Of a stretch of DNA of 64,000 bases, positions 27,677 to 37,649 are shown piece by piece. Source of the DNA: Fangia hongkongensis FSC776 = DSM 21703 (GTDB lineage: Bacteria; Pseudomonadota; Gammaproteobacteria; Francisellales; Francisellaceae); NCBI RefSeq assembly GCF_000379445.1, contig NZ_KB902274.1, positions 62,001 to 126,000 of the forward strand, in the 5' to 3' direction. The first letter of the stretch is position 1. Each line of letters opens with the position of its first letter. The notes beneath the pieces were generated by a model, which searched no databases, was not told the origin of the DNA, and saw only the letters and a program-made list of their open reading frames with translations. A program made the position numbers and the translations under genes.

Positions 27677-28296
27677 TTATTTCGATTGATCAAATTGATG
27701 CTATATTACCGCAAACACAGTGCACTAAATGTGGATATAAAGACTGTTATGATTACGCAAAAGCCATTAGTAATGGTGAAAAACACAACCGCTGTCCTCC
27801 AGGCGGAGAAGAAGGAATACAAAAACTTGCTAATTTATTAGATAGGGAGACGCTTCCACTTGATTTAAATTGTGGACAAGAAGCCCCTAAAAGTGTTGCA
27901 GTTATTGATGAATCACTATGTATTGGCTGTGAGAAGTGCCTTCTAGCCTGCCCTGTTGATGCAATTATTGGCAGCAAAAAATTAATGCATACCGTAATTG
28001 CTGATGAATGCACAGGCTGTGATCTTTGCATTACTCCTTGCCCAATGGATTGTATTGAAATGGAAATAATTGATAGCCAAAAGCAGCCTCAAAATATGCC
28101 TATTTCTTTGCTAGAAGAACAAAAAGCTCATTATCGTCAAAAGCATATTGCAAAAGAAGCGCGCTTAAAGGCAAAAGAGAAACTATCCAAGAAAACACAC
28201 AGCAATAATATAAAAGGCAAGGCGCTGAATATTGATAAAAAAGCCTATATCAAAGAGGCTCTTGCAGCCTACAAGAAGAAAAAAGGGTCACGATGA
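27673..28296 (+). CDS. RnfB/RsxB-like ferredoxin subunit, orphan
   Basis: 207 residues. First an Fe-S domain ([16 protein letters not shown], later CPPGG), then two 4Fe-4S motifs: [12 protein letters not shown] and [12 protein letters not shown]. This is the RnfB/RsxB order, but the N-terminal membrane helix is absent and no other rnf/rsx genes are nearby. The tail is Lys-rich. In E. coli the rsx operon ends next to nth; here only this subunit remains next to nth. Soluble electron carrier by inference. Confidence 0.8.
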   Translation: MIISIDQIDAILPQTQCTKCGYKDCYDYAKAISNGEKHNRCPPGGEEGIQKLANLLDRETLPLDLNCGQEAPKSVAVIDESLCIGCEKCLLACPVDAIIGSKKLMHTVIADECTGCDLCITPCPMDCIEMEIIDSQKQPQNMPISLLEEQKAHYRQKHIAKEARLKAKEKLSKKTHSNNIKGKALNIDKKAYIKEALAAYKKKKGSR

Positions 28297-28931
28297 ATAA
28301 GCAAAAACGCCTTGAGATATTTGAAATATTCAAAAACAACAACCCGAACCCAACTACTGAGCTTAATTATCACTCCACCTTTGAGCTCTTGATTGCAGTT
28401 ATTTTATCTGCTCAAGCAACTGATGTCAGCGTGAATAAGGCAACAGACAAACTCTATCCAATTGCCAATACACCCGAGGCAATCTATGCACTTGGCGAGG
28501 CTCGTCTTATGGAGTATATAAAATCAATCGGGCTTTATAAAACCAAAGCAAAGAATGTAATTAAAACCTGCCGTATTTTAATCGATCAATATCAATCAAC
28601 TGTACCCAATGACAGAAAAGCACTTGAGTCTTTGCCCGGAGTTGGCAGAAAGACTGCAAATGTTATTTTAAATACGGCCTTTGGAGAGCCTACCATGGCG
28701 GTGGATACGCATATTTTTCGCATCAGCAATCGTATAAACCTTGCCCCCGGAAAAACACCTTTAGAAGTTGAGAGTAGACTATTACGCGTGATCCCAAAAG
28801 CCTATTTACAAGATGCACATCACTGGCTAATATTACATGGTCGTTATATCTGTAAAGCACAAAAACCAAGCTGCGGCGAATGCCCTATCTTTTCACTTTG
28901 TGAGTATAGAGAAAAGGAGGCGTATCTATGA
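28293..28931 (+). CDS. nth: Endonuclease III (DNA glycosylase/AP lyase)
   Basis: 212 residues, standard length. It removes oxidised pyrimidines. Helix-hairpin-helix [18 protein letters not shown] includes the catalytic Lys (GRKTA), [12 protein letters not shown] carries the catalytic Asp, and the 4Fe-4S cluster cysteines are in [17 protein letters not shown]. Overlaps the rsxB-like gene and the DUF1841 gene by 4 bp each. Confidence 0.97.
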   Translation: MNKQKRLEIFEIFKNNNPNPTTELNYHSTFELLIAVILSAQATDVSVNKATDKLYPIANTPEAIYALGEARLMEYIKSIGLYKTKAKNVIKTCRILIDQYQSTVPNDRKALESLPGVGRKTANVILNTAFGEPTMAVDTHIFRISNRINLAPGKTPLEVESRLLRVIPKAYLQDAHHWLILHGRYICKAQKPSCGECPIFSLCEYREKEAYL

Positions 28932-29359
28932 TTTTCTCTCACGAACGCCTTGAGCTTAGAAAACTCTATTTCGATGTATGGGAAAAGCATCAGAATAAGC
29001 TTGTCATGAGCGAGATGGAAAAGCAAATTTTTCGTGTTATTGAGTTTCACCCTGAATACCACCATTACCTGCAAACACGTGATAATTTACATAAGGACTT
29101 TCCACCAGAGTTTGGACAAAGTAACCCTTTTTTACATATGGGGCTTCACCTTGGTCTTATTGAGCAAATCATCACTGATCGACCACAGGGAATTCAGAGT
29201 ATCTATCAACAATTACTGCAAAAATTCAAAGATGAGCATACACTTCAACACGAGATGATGGATAGGCTTGCAGAGTCTATTTATAGCGCACAAAAAAACC
29301 ATACCCCACCTGATGAGCAAAACTATTTGCGTGAGCTTCAAGCCCTCTGTAATAATTAA
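28928..29359 (+). CDS. DUF1841 family protein
   Basis: 143 residues. [41 protein letters not shown] and [24 protein letters not shown] match DUF1841, a cytoplasmic family of unknown function common in beta- and gammaproteobacteria. Last gene of the overlapping grxB-rsxB-nth run; the coupling suggests shared expression rather than a known function. Confidence 0.85.
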   Translation: MIFSHERLELRKLYFDVWEKHQNKLVMSEMEKQIFRVIEFHPEYHHYLQTRDNLHKDFPPEFGQSNPFLHMGLHLGLIEQIITDRPQGIQSIYQQLLQKFKDEHTLQHEMMDRLAESIYSAQKNHTPPDEQNYLRELQALCNN

Positions 29360-29372
29360 ACTTAATAAGAGC

Positions 29373-30506
29373 TTATCTTAAATACTTTCTAAGTAGAGGG
29401 TCATAGATATGATACTGATTATCCTTCAGACTGTAATAAATTAGATCCTTCGTTTTTAGATATTCCAATGCTTGCTTTGCACTACTGTAATTCCGAATGC
29501 CAATTTCCACTAATAATGTTTGATCTAATGTCTTGCCAAACGGATATTGAGATAAATACTTTAAAACACGCTTTTGATTAGGGCTAAGTCCTTTGACATC
29601 TTCTTTAATATAAGGAAAAATCTGCTCGCATAGTGATGCCCAAGCTATTTTAACCTGCTCCATGCTCGGAATAGTCTCATAGCGATCCCAGATTTCCATA
29701 CACAAATAATTGACATAGTAAGGGTGAAGTTCAGTCATATTCACCAAAATTTCATCCATAATCTGTTTTGGCAGCACGCTCCCCCATCTTTCCTTTGCTG
29801 CTTTTTCAATGAAATCATAATAATGTTCCAGCTCAATTTTATCTAATTTCATTATTTTACATAAGCGATAAAGCGGCTTTGATTTATCCATAAACAGCAC
29901 TTCTAACATGTGTCTAGATGAACCAGAGAAAATGTAAGCTACCCGCTCTGATCTTTCTGCAGCATGTCTTATTGCCGCTTGTAGAACGCCTGATTTATCA
30001 ATATCATACATCTGCTGGAACTCATCACACACAATGACTACCTGAATTTCAAGTGATATTGCTAACTGATCAATGGATAACAGTAAATCAGCAATATCCT
30101 CAGGTGATGCTGTTTTTTCTTGCAATGACAGCTTAACACTCTGTCCATATATCGTACTAATAAACTCTGGTTTATAATGGGCAAAAAACTTATAGATTAA
30201 GCCTTTAATTGCATTTAAATCACTGGTCATTTGACCAATCAAATTTGAGAGCTTTTTACAAATCACATGAATAACATCTGCTGTATCGATCGCCTTTAGA
30301 AAATCAAACCAAACATGCTTATAATCATTCAAACGAATAACCTCACTGATTAAGCTTGTTTTCCCATATCTTCTTGGCGCAATGATCACTGTATGCTCTG
30401 CATGGTTAATGCTTTTACTTAATGCTTTTTTCTCCTGTGTTCTATTACAAAAACTCTCGCCTTTTGCAATCGCTAGAGTGAATTTTTGGCTCATCACAAT
30501 TCTCAC
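29373..30506 (-). CDS. Archaeal-type (STAND-like) AAA ATPase with C-terminal winged helix
   Basis: 377 residues. P-loop APRRYGKTSLI near residue 45 and Walker B VVIVCDEFQQMYD near residue 158 match the PF01637-type ATPases; the C-terminal ~70 residues (LSPNQKRVLKYLSQYPFG...) look like a winged helix. Such proteins are often solitary, mobile genes of unknown role. A GGAGG is only 3 nt ahead of GTG 30506 but 15 ahead of ATG 30494, so the start is uncertain. It is followed by two phosphotransferase genes on the same strand. Confidence 0.75.
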   Translation of the reverse strand: MRIVMSQKFTLAIAKGESFCNRTQEKKALSKSINHAEHTVIIAPRRYGKTSLISEVIRLNDYKHVWFDFLKAIDTADVIHVICKKLSNLIGQMTSDLNAIKGLIYKFFAHYKPEFISTIYGQSVKLSLQEKTASPEDIADLLLSIDQLAISLEIQVVIVCDEFQQMYDIDKSGVLQAAIRHAAERSERVAYIFSGSSRHMLEVLFMDKSKPLYRLCKIMKLDKIELEHYYDFIEKAAKERWGSVLPKQIMDEILVNMTELHPYYVNYLCMEIWDRYETIPSMEQVKIAWASLCEQIFPYIKEDVKGLSPNQKRVLKYLSQYPFGKTLDQTLLVEIGIRNYSSAKQALEYLKTKDLIYYSLKDNQYHIYDPLLRKYLR

Positions 30507-30625
30507 TTACCTCCATATGATATATCACTATATTATATATCAATATGCAATATAAGGGTATGAGTTATTGACTGTTGATTTCAGATAGTTGGCTATCCTT
30601 TATTTGCATTGTGGCTCACACAGAC

Positions 30626-31495
30626 TTAATCGGTTAAAATATCATGTATGATATTTTTTTGGATAACGGCTGCGTCACTTTGTTTGTCTTGGCACTGAGA
30701 TAGCTCAAATGTTGTTTTCCAAAGTGCCCAAGCTTTTGCTCTTAACCAAGTGTCATTATCTAATGCTATAGCATCTTGAAAGATTTTTCGTGAATTGCCT
30801 TTTAAAAAAGTCCATGCAATAACAAGATCACAGGCTGGATCTCCTAAAGCTGTACCACCAAAATCAATGATGCCAGATAGTTTATTATTCTTAATAAGAA
30901 TATTGCCAGAAGCAAAATCACCATGAATCCAAACAGGTGTATTTTCCCACTTGGTAGCACAGGCTTTTTCCCATAAATCTAAAGCATGATCAGCATCTAT
31001 AATATCTCTCAAACTAGCAATTTGCTCTTTTGCCCCTTTATCATAAACACTAATATGATCACCTCGCCACCAGTTGTGTTGACCGGGGCTTGGACCTTTG
31101 ATATTTATTATTGCTTGAAGTTCTGTTAAAAAGTTTGCTAGCGCAGAAGCGATATGTGCCAGTGCTTTGTAGCTAAGCGTTAGATGATTAGCACTTTCAC
31201 CATTAAGCCACTTATAAATAGAAAATGGATAAGGGTAATCATCACTTGGCAAGCCCATCTTAATAGGCTCAGAAATGGCGACGCTTAACTGTTTTGCAAG
31301 TTGAGGTAATAATGCTTGTTCTATCGGTACTTTTAGCGCATATGCCTCTGTAGTTGGCATGCGAATGAGCATGTCATCGCCTATTCTATAGGTTCGATTA
31401 TCATGTCCTTGCACCTCTACTTCAGTAATATTTAAATGAGAATATTCAGGAAATTGCGTAGCAATTAGCTTTTTTGCAAGCTTAAGTGTAATCAT
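30626..31495 (-). CDS. Aminoglycoside phosphotransferase (APH) family kinase
   Basis: 289 residues. The kinase catalytic segment is WIHGDFASGNILIKNNKLSGIIDFGGTALGDPACDL, with H-G-D, N and the metal-binding D of IDF. The N-terminal lobe has DNRTYRIGDDMLIRMP. Relatives phosphorylate aminoglycosides, macrolides or small hydroxyl metabolites. Resistance cannot be concluded from sequence. It is 9 bp downstream of a second kinase, so they form one unit. Confidence 0.82.
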   Translation of the reverse strand: MITLKLAKKLIATQFPEYSHLNITEVEVQGHDNRTYRIGDDMLIRMPTTEAYALKVPIEQALLPQLAKQLSVAISEPIKMGLPSDDYPYPFSIYKWLNGESANHLTLSYKALAHIASALANFLTELQAIINIKGPSPGQHNWWRGDHISVYDKGAKEQIASLRDIIDADHALDLWEKACATKWENTPVWIHGDFASGNILIKNNKLSGIIDFGGTALGDPACDLVIAWTFLKGNSRKIFQDAIALDNDTWLRAKAWALWKTTFELSQCQDKQSDAAVIQKNIIHDILTD

Positions 31496-31504
31496 AATAC
31501 CGCC

Positions 31505-32404
31505 TTAGCGCATTAAACTGGGATAAAGCACTGATGCTAGCCTTAGCATTTCATCAGGATTGCCATTATCTTCGATAAACCATTGGGCCGAGATAATAGC
31601 ACGCAAAAACACCCATGATCGCAGCCGATCCTCAGGAATGTCAAGGTTATTTGCTAAGCGTGATAATCGTTGATTAATCTTATCAGGAATTGTGTTTATC
31701 TCATTCCAGTCAGATTGATTTAACACATCAAAGGCCGAAGCTTCAAATGCCATCTCTCCTATAATACCTTTTGGATCGATACTTAACCATGAATCTTGAT
31801 GCCTGATGATATTATCTAAATGCAAATCACCATGACAGAGATATTCAGCTCTATTCGAGCTTAGAAGATAAGCTTTAAGTTCTTTGGCTTTATCAATATA
31901 TTTAAGGCTTATGCGTGGATCGGTAATGTTATCTATTGCTTGGCACCATTTTTTAACATGTGTGTATTGAGTTTTTGGTATTGGTATTGGCTTCGATGCC
32001 AGTGTTTTTACAATACCTGCGTAAATTTCGATGGTGTTTTCAATATTCTGAGAATAATTCTCTTTTAATGACATCCCTGGAATCGCTTGCTCAAGTAAGA
32101 GCGCATTGTGACAGCTAGCGCTATCAATAACCCGTATGGAGCCCACACCATCCCAATGTTTCAAAGCACGGTACTCATTTTTAATTAGTGCCTGATCACA
32201 GCTACATTTTAATACCACAGGAGTATTGTGATCTTGTTTGGCAAATGCCACATAGTTGTAACTTATATTTTCCACTGGCATTACATTACTTAACTTCCAA
32301 TGCATTGATAATTCATCGATGATGTTTGGCAGTCTATTTAACCACTCTCTGCCTGTATCTCCCCAAACATTAATCACGTTTTTCTCTAGCATCTCCATAC
32401 TCAT
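31505..32404 (-). CDS. Aminoglycoside/hydroxyurea kinase family (APH(6)/StrB-like)
   Basis: 299 residues resembling PF04655: opening EKNVINVWGDTGREWLNRLPNII, then YVAFAKQDHNTPVVLKC with the ATP-site Lys, CHGDLHLDNII and SIDPKGIIGE. APH(6) enzymes phosphorylate streptomycin; chromosomal relatives may act on other substrates. Three Met codons (1, 3, 5) compete for the start; I keep the first. Divergent from nothing; the 420-bp gap to rpmA lies upstream. Confidence 0.82.
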   Translation of the reverse strand: MSMEMLEKNVINVWGDTGREWLNRLPNIIDELSMHWKLSNVMPVENISYNYVAFAKQDHNTPVVLKCSCDQALIKNEYRALKHWDGVGSIRVIDSASCHNALLLEQAIPGMSLKENYSQNIENTIEIYAGIVKTLASKPIPIPKTQYTHVKKWCQAIDNITDPRISLKYIDKAKELKAYLLSSNRAEYLCHGDLHLDNIIRHQDSWLSIDPKGIIGEMAFEASAFDVLNQSDWNEINTIPDKINQRLSRLANNLDIPEDRLRSWVFLRAIISAQWFIEDNGNPDEMLRLASVLYPSLMR

Positions 32405-32773
32405 AGTGACCGTCTCAATTCATCGACGAATAAACGCATCATAATATGTGGTTTAGAATTAAAAGTGGGACAAAACTCACCCGCTGAAAACTTAATTTTG
32501 GGTGATGGTTGTTACATAATAATTGACCGGTCATATGGTTTTTAATTCCAAGCTGAATTATAGTTCTCTATAAGATATTATTATAGCTATGCCAAGAAAA
32601 CGACTCTTTTATTAGAGCTTCCTGTGATTCTATATAATAGTTCCAGTATATAACCGACCAAATATGTCCATATCAATCCTTTGTTACATATAGGCTTGAG
32701 TCATGCGGGTATTTATTAGAATTACTATATATTTCAATTTAATATAGTATCATTAAGGCGGAAATTAAGGCAC
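32405..32773. other. Non-coding gap upstream of the phosphotransferase pair
   Basis: About 370 bp of AT-rich sequence with no frame I would call a gene. It must hold the promoter of the minus-strand phosphotransferase genes; I found no convincing -35/-10 pair or repeat. Its right end meets the rpmA terminator. Confidence 0.4.
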
Positions 32774-32798
32774 AAAAAAAGCGCCCTAAGGCGCTTTT
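32774..32798 (-). terminator. Rho-independent terminator of rplU-rpmA
   Basis: Read on the minus strand: AAAAGCGCC, loop TTA, GGGCGCTTTTTTT. GC-rich stem with a T-run, 26 bp after the rpmA stop. Confidence 0.9.
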
Positions 32799-32824
32799 AA
32801 CGTATTATCTGAACATCTTAAATA

Positions 32825-33094
32825 TTATTGAACAGACTCTGCCTTTTCAATGGAAACATATTGACGATTATGCTTGCCACCAATGTGGAATTTTACATAT
32901 CCATCTTCTGTTGCAAAAATAGTGTGATCACGGCCACAACCTGTATTCACACCTGAATGAAATTTAGTACCACGCTGGCGAACAACAATTGTTCCAGCTT
33001 TAACAAATTCACCACCATAACGCTTCACACCTAAATACTTAGGATTCGAATCGCGACCATTTCGTGTACTACCACCTGCTTTCTTATGAGCCAT
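32825..33094 (-). CDS. rpmA: 50S ribosomal protein L27
   Basis: 89 residues. L27 reaches the peptidyl-transferase centre. [45 protein letters not shown] and GRDHTIFA are diagnostic. The N-terminus AHKKAGGS is the normal mature form, without the cleaved extension found in Firmicutes. 15 bp after rplU; obg, often next, is absent here. Confidence 0.98.
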   Translation of the reverse strand: MAHKKAGGSTRNGRDSNPKYLGVKRYGGEFVKAGTIVVRQRGTKFHSGVNTGCGRDHTIFATEDGYVKFHIGGKHNRQYVSIEKAESVQ

Positions 33095-33109
33095 TGTTTA
33101 CTCCTTAGA

Positions 33110-33421
33110 TTAACCTTGAATTGCTGTAACTTTAACCGCAGTGTAATACTGACGGTGACCTTGACGCTTCATGCTATGTTTGCGACGACGGAATTTAATA
33201 ATGGTAACTTTTTTATGGCGACCTTGCTCTAACACTTCAGCTGTCACTTTTGCGCCTTCAACAACTGGACTGCCTACTTTAACTTCTTCACCATTTTGTA
33301 GCATTAGCACTTGATCAAACTCGATATTTTCACCAACGCCTTTTTCAATTTTTTCTAATTTAACGACAGCACCTTCAGTTACCTTGTACTGCTTGCCGCC
33401 ACTTTTTATAATTGCAAACAT
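33110..33421 (-). CDS. rplU: 50S ribosomal protein L21
   Basis: 103 residues. L21 binds 23S rRNA with L20. [17 protein letters not shown] and [22 protein letters not shown] are diagnostic. GGAG lies 10 nt before the ATG. First gene of rplU-rpmA; its promoter must lie in 33422-33586. Confidence 0.98.
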   Translation of the reverse strand: MFAIIKSGGKQYKVTEGAVVKLEKIEKGVGENIEFDQVLMLQNGEEVKVGSPVVEGAKVTAEVLEQGRHKKVTIIKFRRRKHSMKRQGHRQYYTAVKVTAIQG

Positions 33422-33586
33422 AATTTTAAGCTCCGCTTAGGTTTTTTGCTCAAACTGACACAAAGTCACTTTATATCGTTTGACTTTTTGTTATCTAATA
33501 TACTGAAACACTTTTTTATTAAGAGCGCTCCAAGCGGACAAATGATACTGGGTTTGGCTTGGAATTTCAAGGATAGGGGCTTATTT

Positions 33587-34450
33587 TTAATTAATTACTT
33601 CGACTATTTTTGCAAAATACTCGGGAAGCACCCCCCTATCATACCAGCAAAGTGCAATTTCATGATCATAATACTCTTTTTCATTCATGATAACGACTTC
33701 TTTATTTTTACAATATTGCTTATAAAACTCTTCTGTTACAACAGTATAACCGAGCGCATTTTCAACCAATAGTGATAAATCCTCCGGCGAGTTAATAAAG
33801 TGCCTATCTTTTCTTGCCAACTCAAATAAGTTGAATTTCTTAAGGTAGCTATAGGTAATATCATCACTCGGATCAAAATCAACAATGTTTTCACTTGAGA
33901 TAATCTCTGTAATGTCACGACTAACCCACGCTGCAGGAATTAGCATTTTATATCGCTCTGGTCTTAAAGTTTTGGTGCAGACTTCCTTTGAGACATGTTT
34001 TTTTTGCACAATCGCCATATCAACTTTGCCGGCCTTAAGATCAAGATGTCTTAACTCCAGATCATTAATTTGAAAGTGTACTCTTAATTGGGGATATAAT
34101 TTAATGGTATCTGAGACGGAGGATAAAATCCTTGTTTTCATTACTGTTGATGAAGATAAAATTGTCAGGTTAATAATGTAACTCTCATCCACAGCGCCAA
34201 GCGTTTGCATGTAGCTTGCTTCTAGTTTTTTTAAGTTATGACAGTATCGAAGCAGTATTTCGCCCTCGGAAGTTAACTGCATGCCTTTTCTTGAACGGAT
34301 AAAAAGCGGCGTTTTAAGCTTTTGCTCTAATAATTTAATCCGCTGCGTTACAGCTGTCTGTGTTAAAAATAATATTTCAGCTGCACTATGAACGCTTTTT
34401 GCTTTCGCTACTGCAATAAATGCTTCTAACTGTGGATTCAACATGATCAT
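33587..34450 (-). CDS. LysR-family transcriptional regulator, likely of the art operon (ArgP-like)
   Basis: 287 residues. The N-terminal winged helix LEAFIAVAKAKSVHSAAEILFLTQTAVTQRIKLLEQKL is typical LysR; the rest is the periplasmic-binding-like effector domain. It is divergent from the arginine-type ABC operon across about 195 bp, the usual LysR arrangement, so it probably controls that operon in response to a basic amino acid. Start at 34450 or 34444. Confidence 0.85.
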   Translation of the reverse strand: MIMLNPQLEAFIAVAKAKSVHSAAEILFLTQTAVTQRIKLLEQKLKTPLFIRSRKGMQLTSEGEILLRYCHNLKKLEASYMQTLGAVDESYIINLTILSSSTVMKTRILSSVSDTIKLYPQLRVHFQINDLELRHLDLKAGKVDMAIVQKKHVSKEVCTKTLRPERYKMLIPAAWVSRDITEIISSENIVDFDPSDDITYSYLKKFNLFELARKDRHFINSPEDLSLLVENALGYTVVTEEFYKQYCKNKEVVIMNEKEYYDHEIALCWYDRGVLPEYFAKIVEVIN

Positions 34451-34645
34451 TTTAATTCATCACTTAATAAAAATAATTTATTTTATTGATGTATAAACTT
34501 AGATTACCATAGCCTTCATTAAATGAGAATATAAATACACTACTTACAAATCGTTTTGTTTTGTAGCTGTAAAACTACGATTCGCTTTGACATTCGCTCA
34601 AGAATGCTTTTTGATGTAGTAAGACGGGTAACAGAATTACTTTCC

Positions 34646-35398
34646 ATGCTGACATTAACAAATATACACAAATCTTATGGTGATGATGCCGTACTTAACG
34701 GCATTGATTTAACCTTATCTAAAGGGAAGGTTCTTGTTCTTTTGGGACCAAGCGGCTCTGGTAAGAGTACACTCCTTAAATGTATTAATCTTCTGGAGAC
34801 TCCCTCTTCTGGATCTATGCACTTAAATGACAAGTTATATGACTTTAATCAAACTAGAACAAAACTCTCAGCAAAAACACTGCAATCGCTTAGAAATGAA
34901 GTGGGAATGGTGTTTCAACAATTTAATTTATGGAGTCACTTAAATGTGCTTCACAATTTAACGCTTGCTGCAAGAAAAGTACTGAAGCTCTCTAAAAATG
35001 AAGCAGAGAAAAAAGCAGTTTCCTTATTAAAACAACTTGGATTAGAGAGCAAAAAAGAAAGCTACCCTGCAATGCTATCTGGCGGACAAAAGCAGCGTGT
35101 ATCCATTGCTAGATCTCTTATGATGTCACCTCAAATTATGTTATTTGATGAACCAACCTCTGCACTTGACCCAGAAATGGTTAATGAAGTTCTCGCAATG
35201 ATAAAATCTTTAAAAGAAAATGGAATGACCATGATTATTTCAACACATGAGATTGAATTTGCAAAAGCCATTGCTGATGAAGTGATCTTTATCGAAGGAG
35301 GTAAAGTGTATGAACAAGGTGGCAGTGAAATCATTGATCAGCCAAAAACTGCTCGCATGTCAAAATTTTTGAATTTAATGAACCATGAACAAGTTTAA
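34646..35398 (+). CDS. artP: Amino-acid ABC transporter ATP-binding protein (ArtP-like)
   Basis: 250 residues. Walker A LGPSGSGKST, VGMVFQQFNLWSHLNV, signature LSGGQKQRVSIAR, Walker B IMLFDEPTSALDPEM, switch STHEIEFAK. The sequence around LYDFNQTRT ... LRNEVGMVFQQFNLW is closest to ArtP (arginine). I start at ATG 34646, matching the family; the frame is open to 34556. First gene of a four-gene operon with binding protein and two permeases. Confidence 0.88.
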   Translation: MLTLTNIHKSYGDDAVLNGIDLTLSKGKVLVLLGPSGSGKSTLLKCINLLETPSSGSMHLNDKLYDFNQTRTKLSAKTLQSLRNEVGMVFQQFNLWSHLNVLHNLTLAARKVLKLSKNEAEKKAVSLLKQLGLESKKESYPAMLSGGQKQRVSIARSLMMSPQIMLFDEPTSALDPEMVNEVLAMIKSLKENGMTMIISTHEIEFAKAIADEVIFIEGGKVYEQGGSEIIDQPKTARMSKFLNLMNHEQV

Positions 35399-35430
35399 AA
35401 ACTTTAAAAAAAACCAACGGGAGAAGCGTG

Positions 35431-36210
35431 ATGACTACTAAAAATAATAAGCTCTGCAAACTACTTTCTATTGCAGCATTGACCACTATGGCATTTGGTG
35501 CAAGTTATGCAGATCAGATTAATATCAAATTTGCAACCAATGCAACCTATCCTCCTTTTGTGAGTAAAAATGCACAAGGAAAAATGATCGGCTATGATAT
35601 TGATGTTGTCCATGCTATTTGTAAAGATATCAAAGCAAAATGTAGCATTGAGGATACTTCCTTTGAAGCGTTAATTCCTTCACTAACTTTAGGCAAATAT
35701 GATGCAATTTTTGGTGGACTATCTATCACACCTAAGCGCCAGCAAGTGGTTGATTTTACTAAGCCGCTTTATCAAAATGCAGCAACTTTTATTGTTGCCA
35801 AAGATAGCGAATTTTCATTAAAACAATCTGAAATGGATGGCAAAGTTATTGGCTACCAACAAGGCAACACTTTCCCGAATTATATCAAAGCGACCTACGG
35901 GAGCAAAGTAAAGCTTAAAGCTTATCCTTCTCCTGCTTTGGCATTTCAAGATCTTATACACCATCGAATCGATGCTGTAATGCTTGATAAGATTGTTGCA
36001 ACAGATATGCTGAGAAAACAAAATAATAAAGATTATATAACTGTTGGCGATATCTACAATGCAAAATACTTTGGCATTGGCAGCGGTATTGCGGTGAAAA
36101 AAGGCAATCAAACACTACTTAAGGAGCTTGATCAAAGCATCCATACACTACATCAAAATGGCACCATTAAAAAGTTGCAAAAGAAATGGCATTTAGATGA
36201 ACAATCTTGA
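35431..36210 (+). CDS. artI: Amino-acid ABC transporter periplasmic binding protein (ArtI/ArtJ-like)
   Basis: 259 residues with a Sec signal peptide (cleavage near SYA|DQ). The mature protein has ATNATYPPFVSKNAQGKMIGYDIDVV, LIPSLTLGKYDAIFGGLSITPKRQQVVDFTKPLY and ligand-site residues of the basic/polar amino-acid class, similar to ArtI/ArtJ. GGGAG is 7 nt before ATG 35431; the preceding GTG is less likely. Overlaps the next permease gene by 14 bp. Confidence 0.85.
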   Translation: MTTKNNKLCKLLSIAALTTMAFGASYADQINIKFATNATYPPFVSKNAQGKMIGYDIDVVHAICKDIKAKCSIEDTSFEALIPSLTLGKYDAIFGGLSITPKRQQVVDFTKPLYQNAATFIVAKDSEFSLKQSEMDGKVIGYQQGNTFPNYIKATYGSKVKLKAYPSPALAFQDLIHHRIDAVMLDKIVATDMLRKQNNKDYITVGDIYNAKYFGIGSGIAVKKGNQTLLKELDQSIHTLHQNGTIKKLQKKWHLDEQS

Positions 36211-36877
36211 GTACTTTTTACAAATCATCTATGCGCTGAAGATAACTGTTTTTTTAGCTTTAGGCGCATTGATATTAGGTCTTGTATTGGGTCTTCTTGG
36301 TGCTTTAATGGAAAGAGGAATGCTTCTCTTTCGCATTATCGCACAAATTTGGCATTTAATTATTCGAGCATTGCCAGAGATTATTGTTATTTTTATTTTC
36401 TACTTTGGTCTTAGTATTGTTTTAAGTGCACTCCTTCATACTTATGTTGAAGTCAGTGCCTTTCTCTCTGGCGTGATCGCACTTGGTATTATTTTTGGCG
36501 CTTATGCTTCACAAATTATCCAATCGGCAATGAATAGCATTGACCAAGGTGAAATAGATGCCGCCTTATCGCTTGGCATGTCCAAATATCAAGCCTTTAT
36601 AATGATTGCGCTTCCAAATATTGCCAAACATGCTTTCCCTGGATTAATGAATTTATGGCTTGTTGTATTAAAAGACAGCTCCATTGTTTCTGTCATTGGT
36701 GTTGTTGATATTATGCGCGCATCACAAACTGCCGCGGCACAAAACTTTGCTCCATTAACATTTTATTTATTTGCTGCATTTTTATATTTGCTCTTAACAA
36801 CTTTATCCTATATTGGAGCACGCTTTTTGAATAAGAAACTACACCATGGGGAGCAGTATGAGCGAATTAGTTTATAA
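36197..36877 (+). CDS. artQ: Amino-acid ABC transporter permease (ArtQ-like)
   Basis: 226 residues with about five membrane helices. The EAA-type loop is INSIDQGEIDAALSLGMSKYQAFIMIALPNI, where the ATPase docks; IRALPEIIVIFIFYFGL is the His/Glu/Arg permease signature. It overlaps the binding-protein gene and the next permease gene, so translation is coupled. Confidence 0.88.
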   Translation: MNNLEYFLQIIYALKITVFLALGALILGLVLGLLGALMERGMLLFRIIAQIWHLIIRALPEIIVIFIFYFGLSIVLSALLHTYVEVSAFLSGVIALGIIFGAYASQIIQSAMNSIDQGEIDAALSLGMSKYQAFIMIALPNIAKHAFPGLMNLWLVVLKDSSIVSVIGVVDIMRASQTAAAQNFAPLTFYLFAAFLYLLLTTLSYIGARFLNKKLHHGEQYERISL

Positions 36878-37544
36878 CTATGGACAGCTGTGGATCTCTG
36901 GGATTATCACCACAGTGTCACTTACTATTCTCGCTATTATTATTGCGCTTTTTCTCTCTTTAGCACTTGCATGGTTAAAGTTAAAGGAATATAGCGTGAT
37001 AAGTGGCATTATTGATATCTACCTATATCTTGTTCGCGGCACGCCATTTCTAATACAGCTTTTTTTAATCTACTACGGAAGTGGTCAAATATCATGGATC
37101 AATAACTCCTTTTTGGGTGATATTTTTGCCAATGCTTTTATTAGTGGACTCATTGCCCTTATTATTAACTCGACAGCGTATGCAACTGTGCTTATTTATG
37201 GTGGTTTGCAAAATCTTAATCGTGATGAGCTCTTAAGCGCAAAAGCCTCTGGCCTTAGTTCATGGCAAAGCTTTATTTATATTATGCTACCCAGTTTGTT
37301 TTACCGCATTTTTCCTGCTTATATCAATGAGATGATCATGGTGTTAAAATGCTCTGCCTTAGTAAGCACAATCACTGTTTTGGATATTACAGGAAGCGCA
37401 CAAGAAATTATCAGTGATAGCTATCAAAGTTTGAATACACTTCTGATTGCCGCGGTATTTTATCTACTCATTACACTGATCTTAGCGGTGCCGACAAAGG
37501 CCATTTTTAGCTGGATGTTTAACAAGCGTTTCAAGCGCATTTAA
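36858..37544 (+). CDS. artM: Amino-acid ABC transporter permease (ArtM-like)
   Basis: 228 residues. LVRGTPFLIQLFLIYYG is the polar amino-acid permease signature and LNRDELLSAKASGLSSWQSFIYIMLPS the ATPase-docking loop. I place the start at ATG 36858 because GGGGAG lies 4 nt before it; an in-frame ATG at 36846 is the alternative. Last gene of the art operon; the next gene begins about 100 bp later with its own promoter region. Confidence 0.87.
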   Translation: MSELVYNYGQLWISGIITTVSLTILAIIIALFLSLALAWLKLKEYSVISGIIDIYLYLVRGTPFLIQLFLIYYGSGQISWINNSFLGDIFANAFISGLIALIINSTAYATVLIYGGLQNLNRDELLSAKASGLSSWQSFIYIMLPSLFYRIFPAYINEMIMVLKCSALVSTITVLDITGSAQEIISDSYQSLNTLLIAAVFYLLITLILAVPTKAIFSWMFNKRFKRI

Positions 37545-37572
37545 AAATACACTTTTAGCTGATAAAAGTTTC

Positions 37573-37601
37573 TTTCCATTTGAGTGAAATATCACTATGA
37601 T
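37573..37601 (+). promoter_or_regulatory. Candidate promoter of the potGHI operon
   Basis: TTTCCA (37573-37578), 17 nt, TATGAT (37596-37601), about 50 nt before potG. The -35 is weak. Confidence 0.35.
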
Positions 37602-37649
37602 ACCCCTACTAAATTTGACATATCCTAACCAATGGGGGATTTATGCCCA

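Noticed and set aside
33446-33772. 108-codon + strand ORF opposite the LysR gene and rplU leader
   Set aside because: Composition is Phe/Ile-rich, as antisense of AT-rich DNA gives; it overlaps a clear LysR gene.
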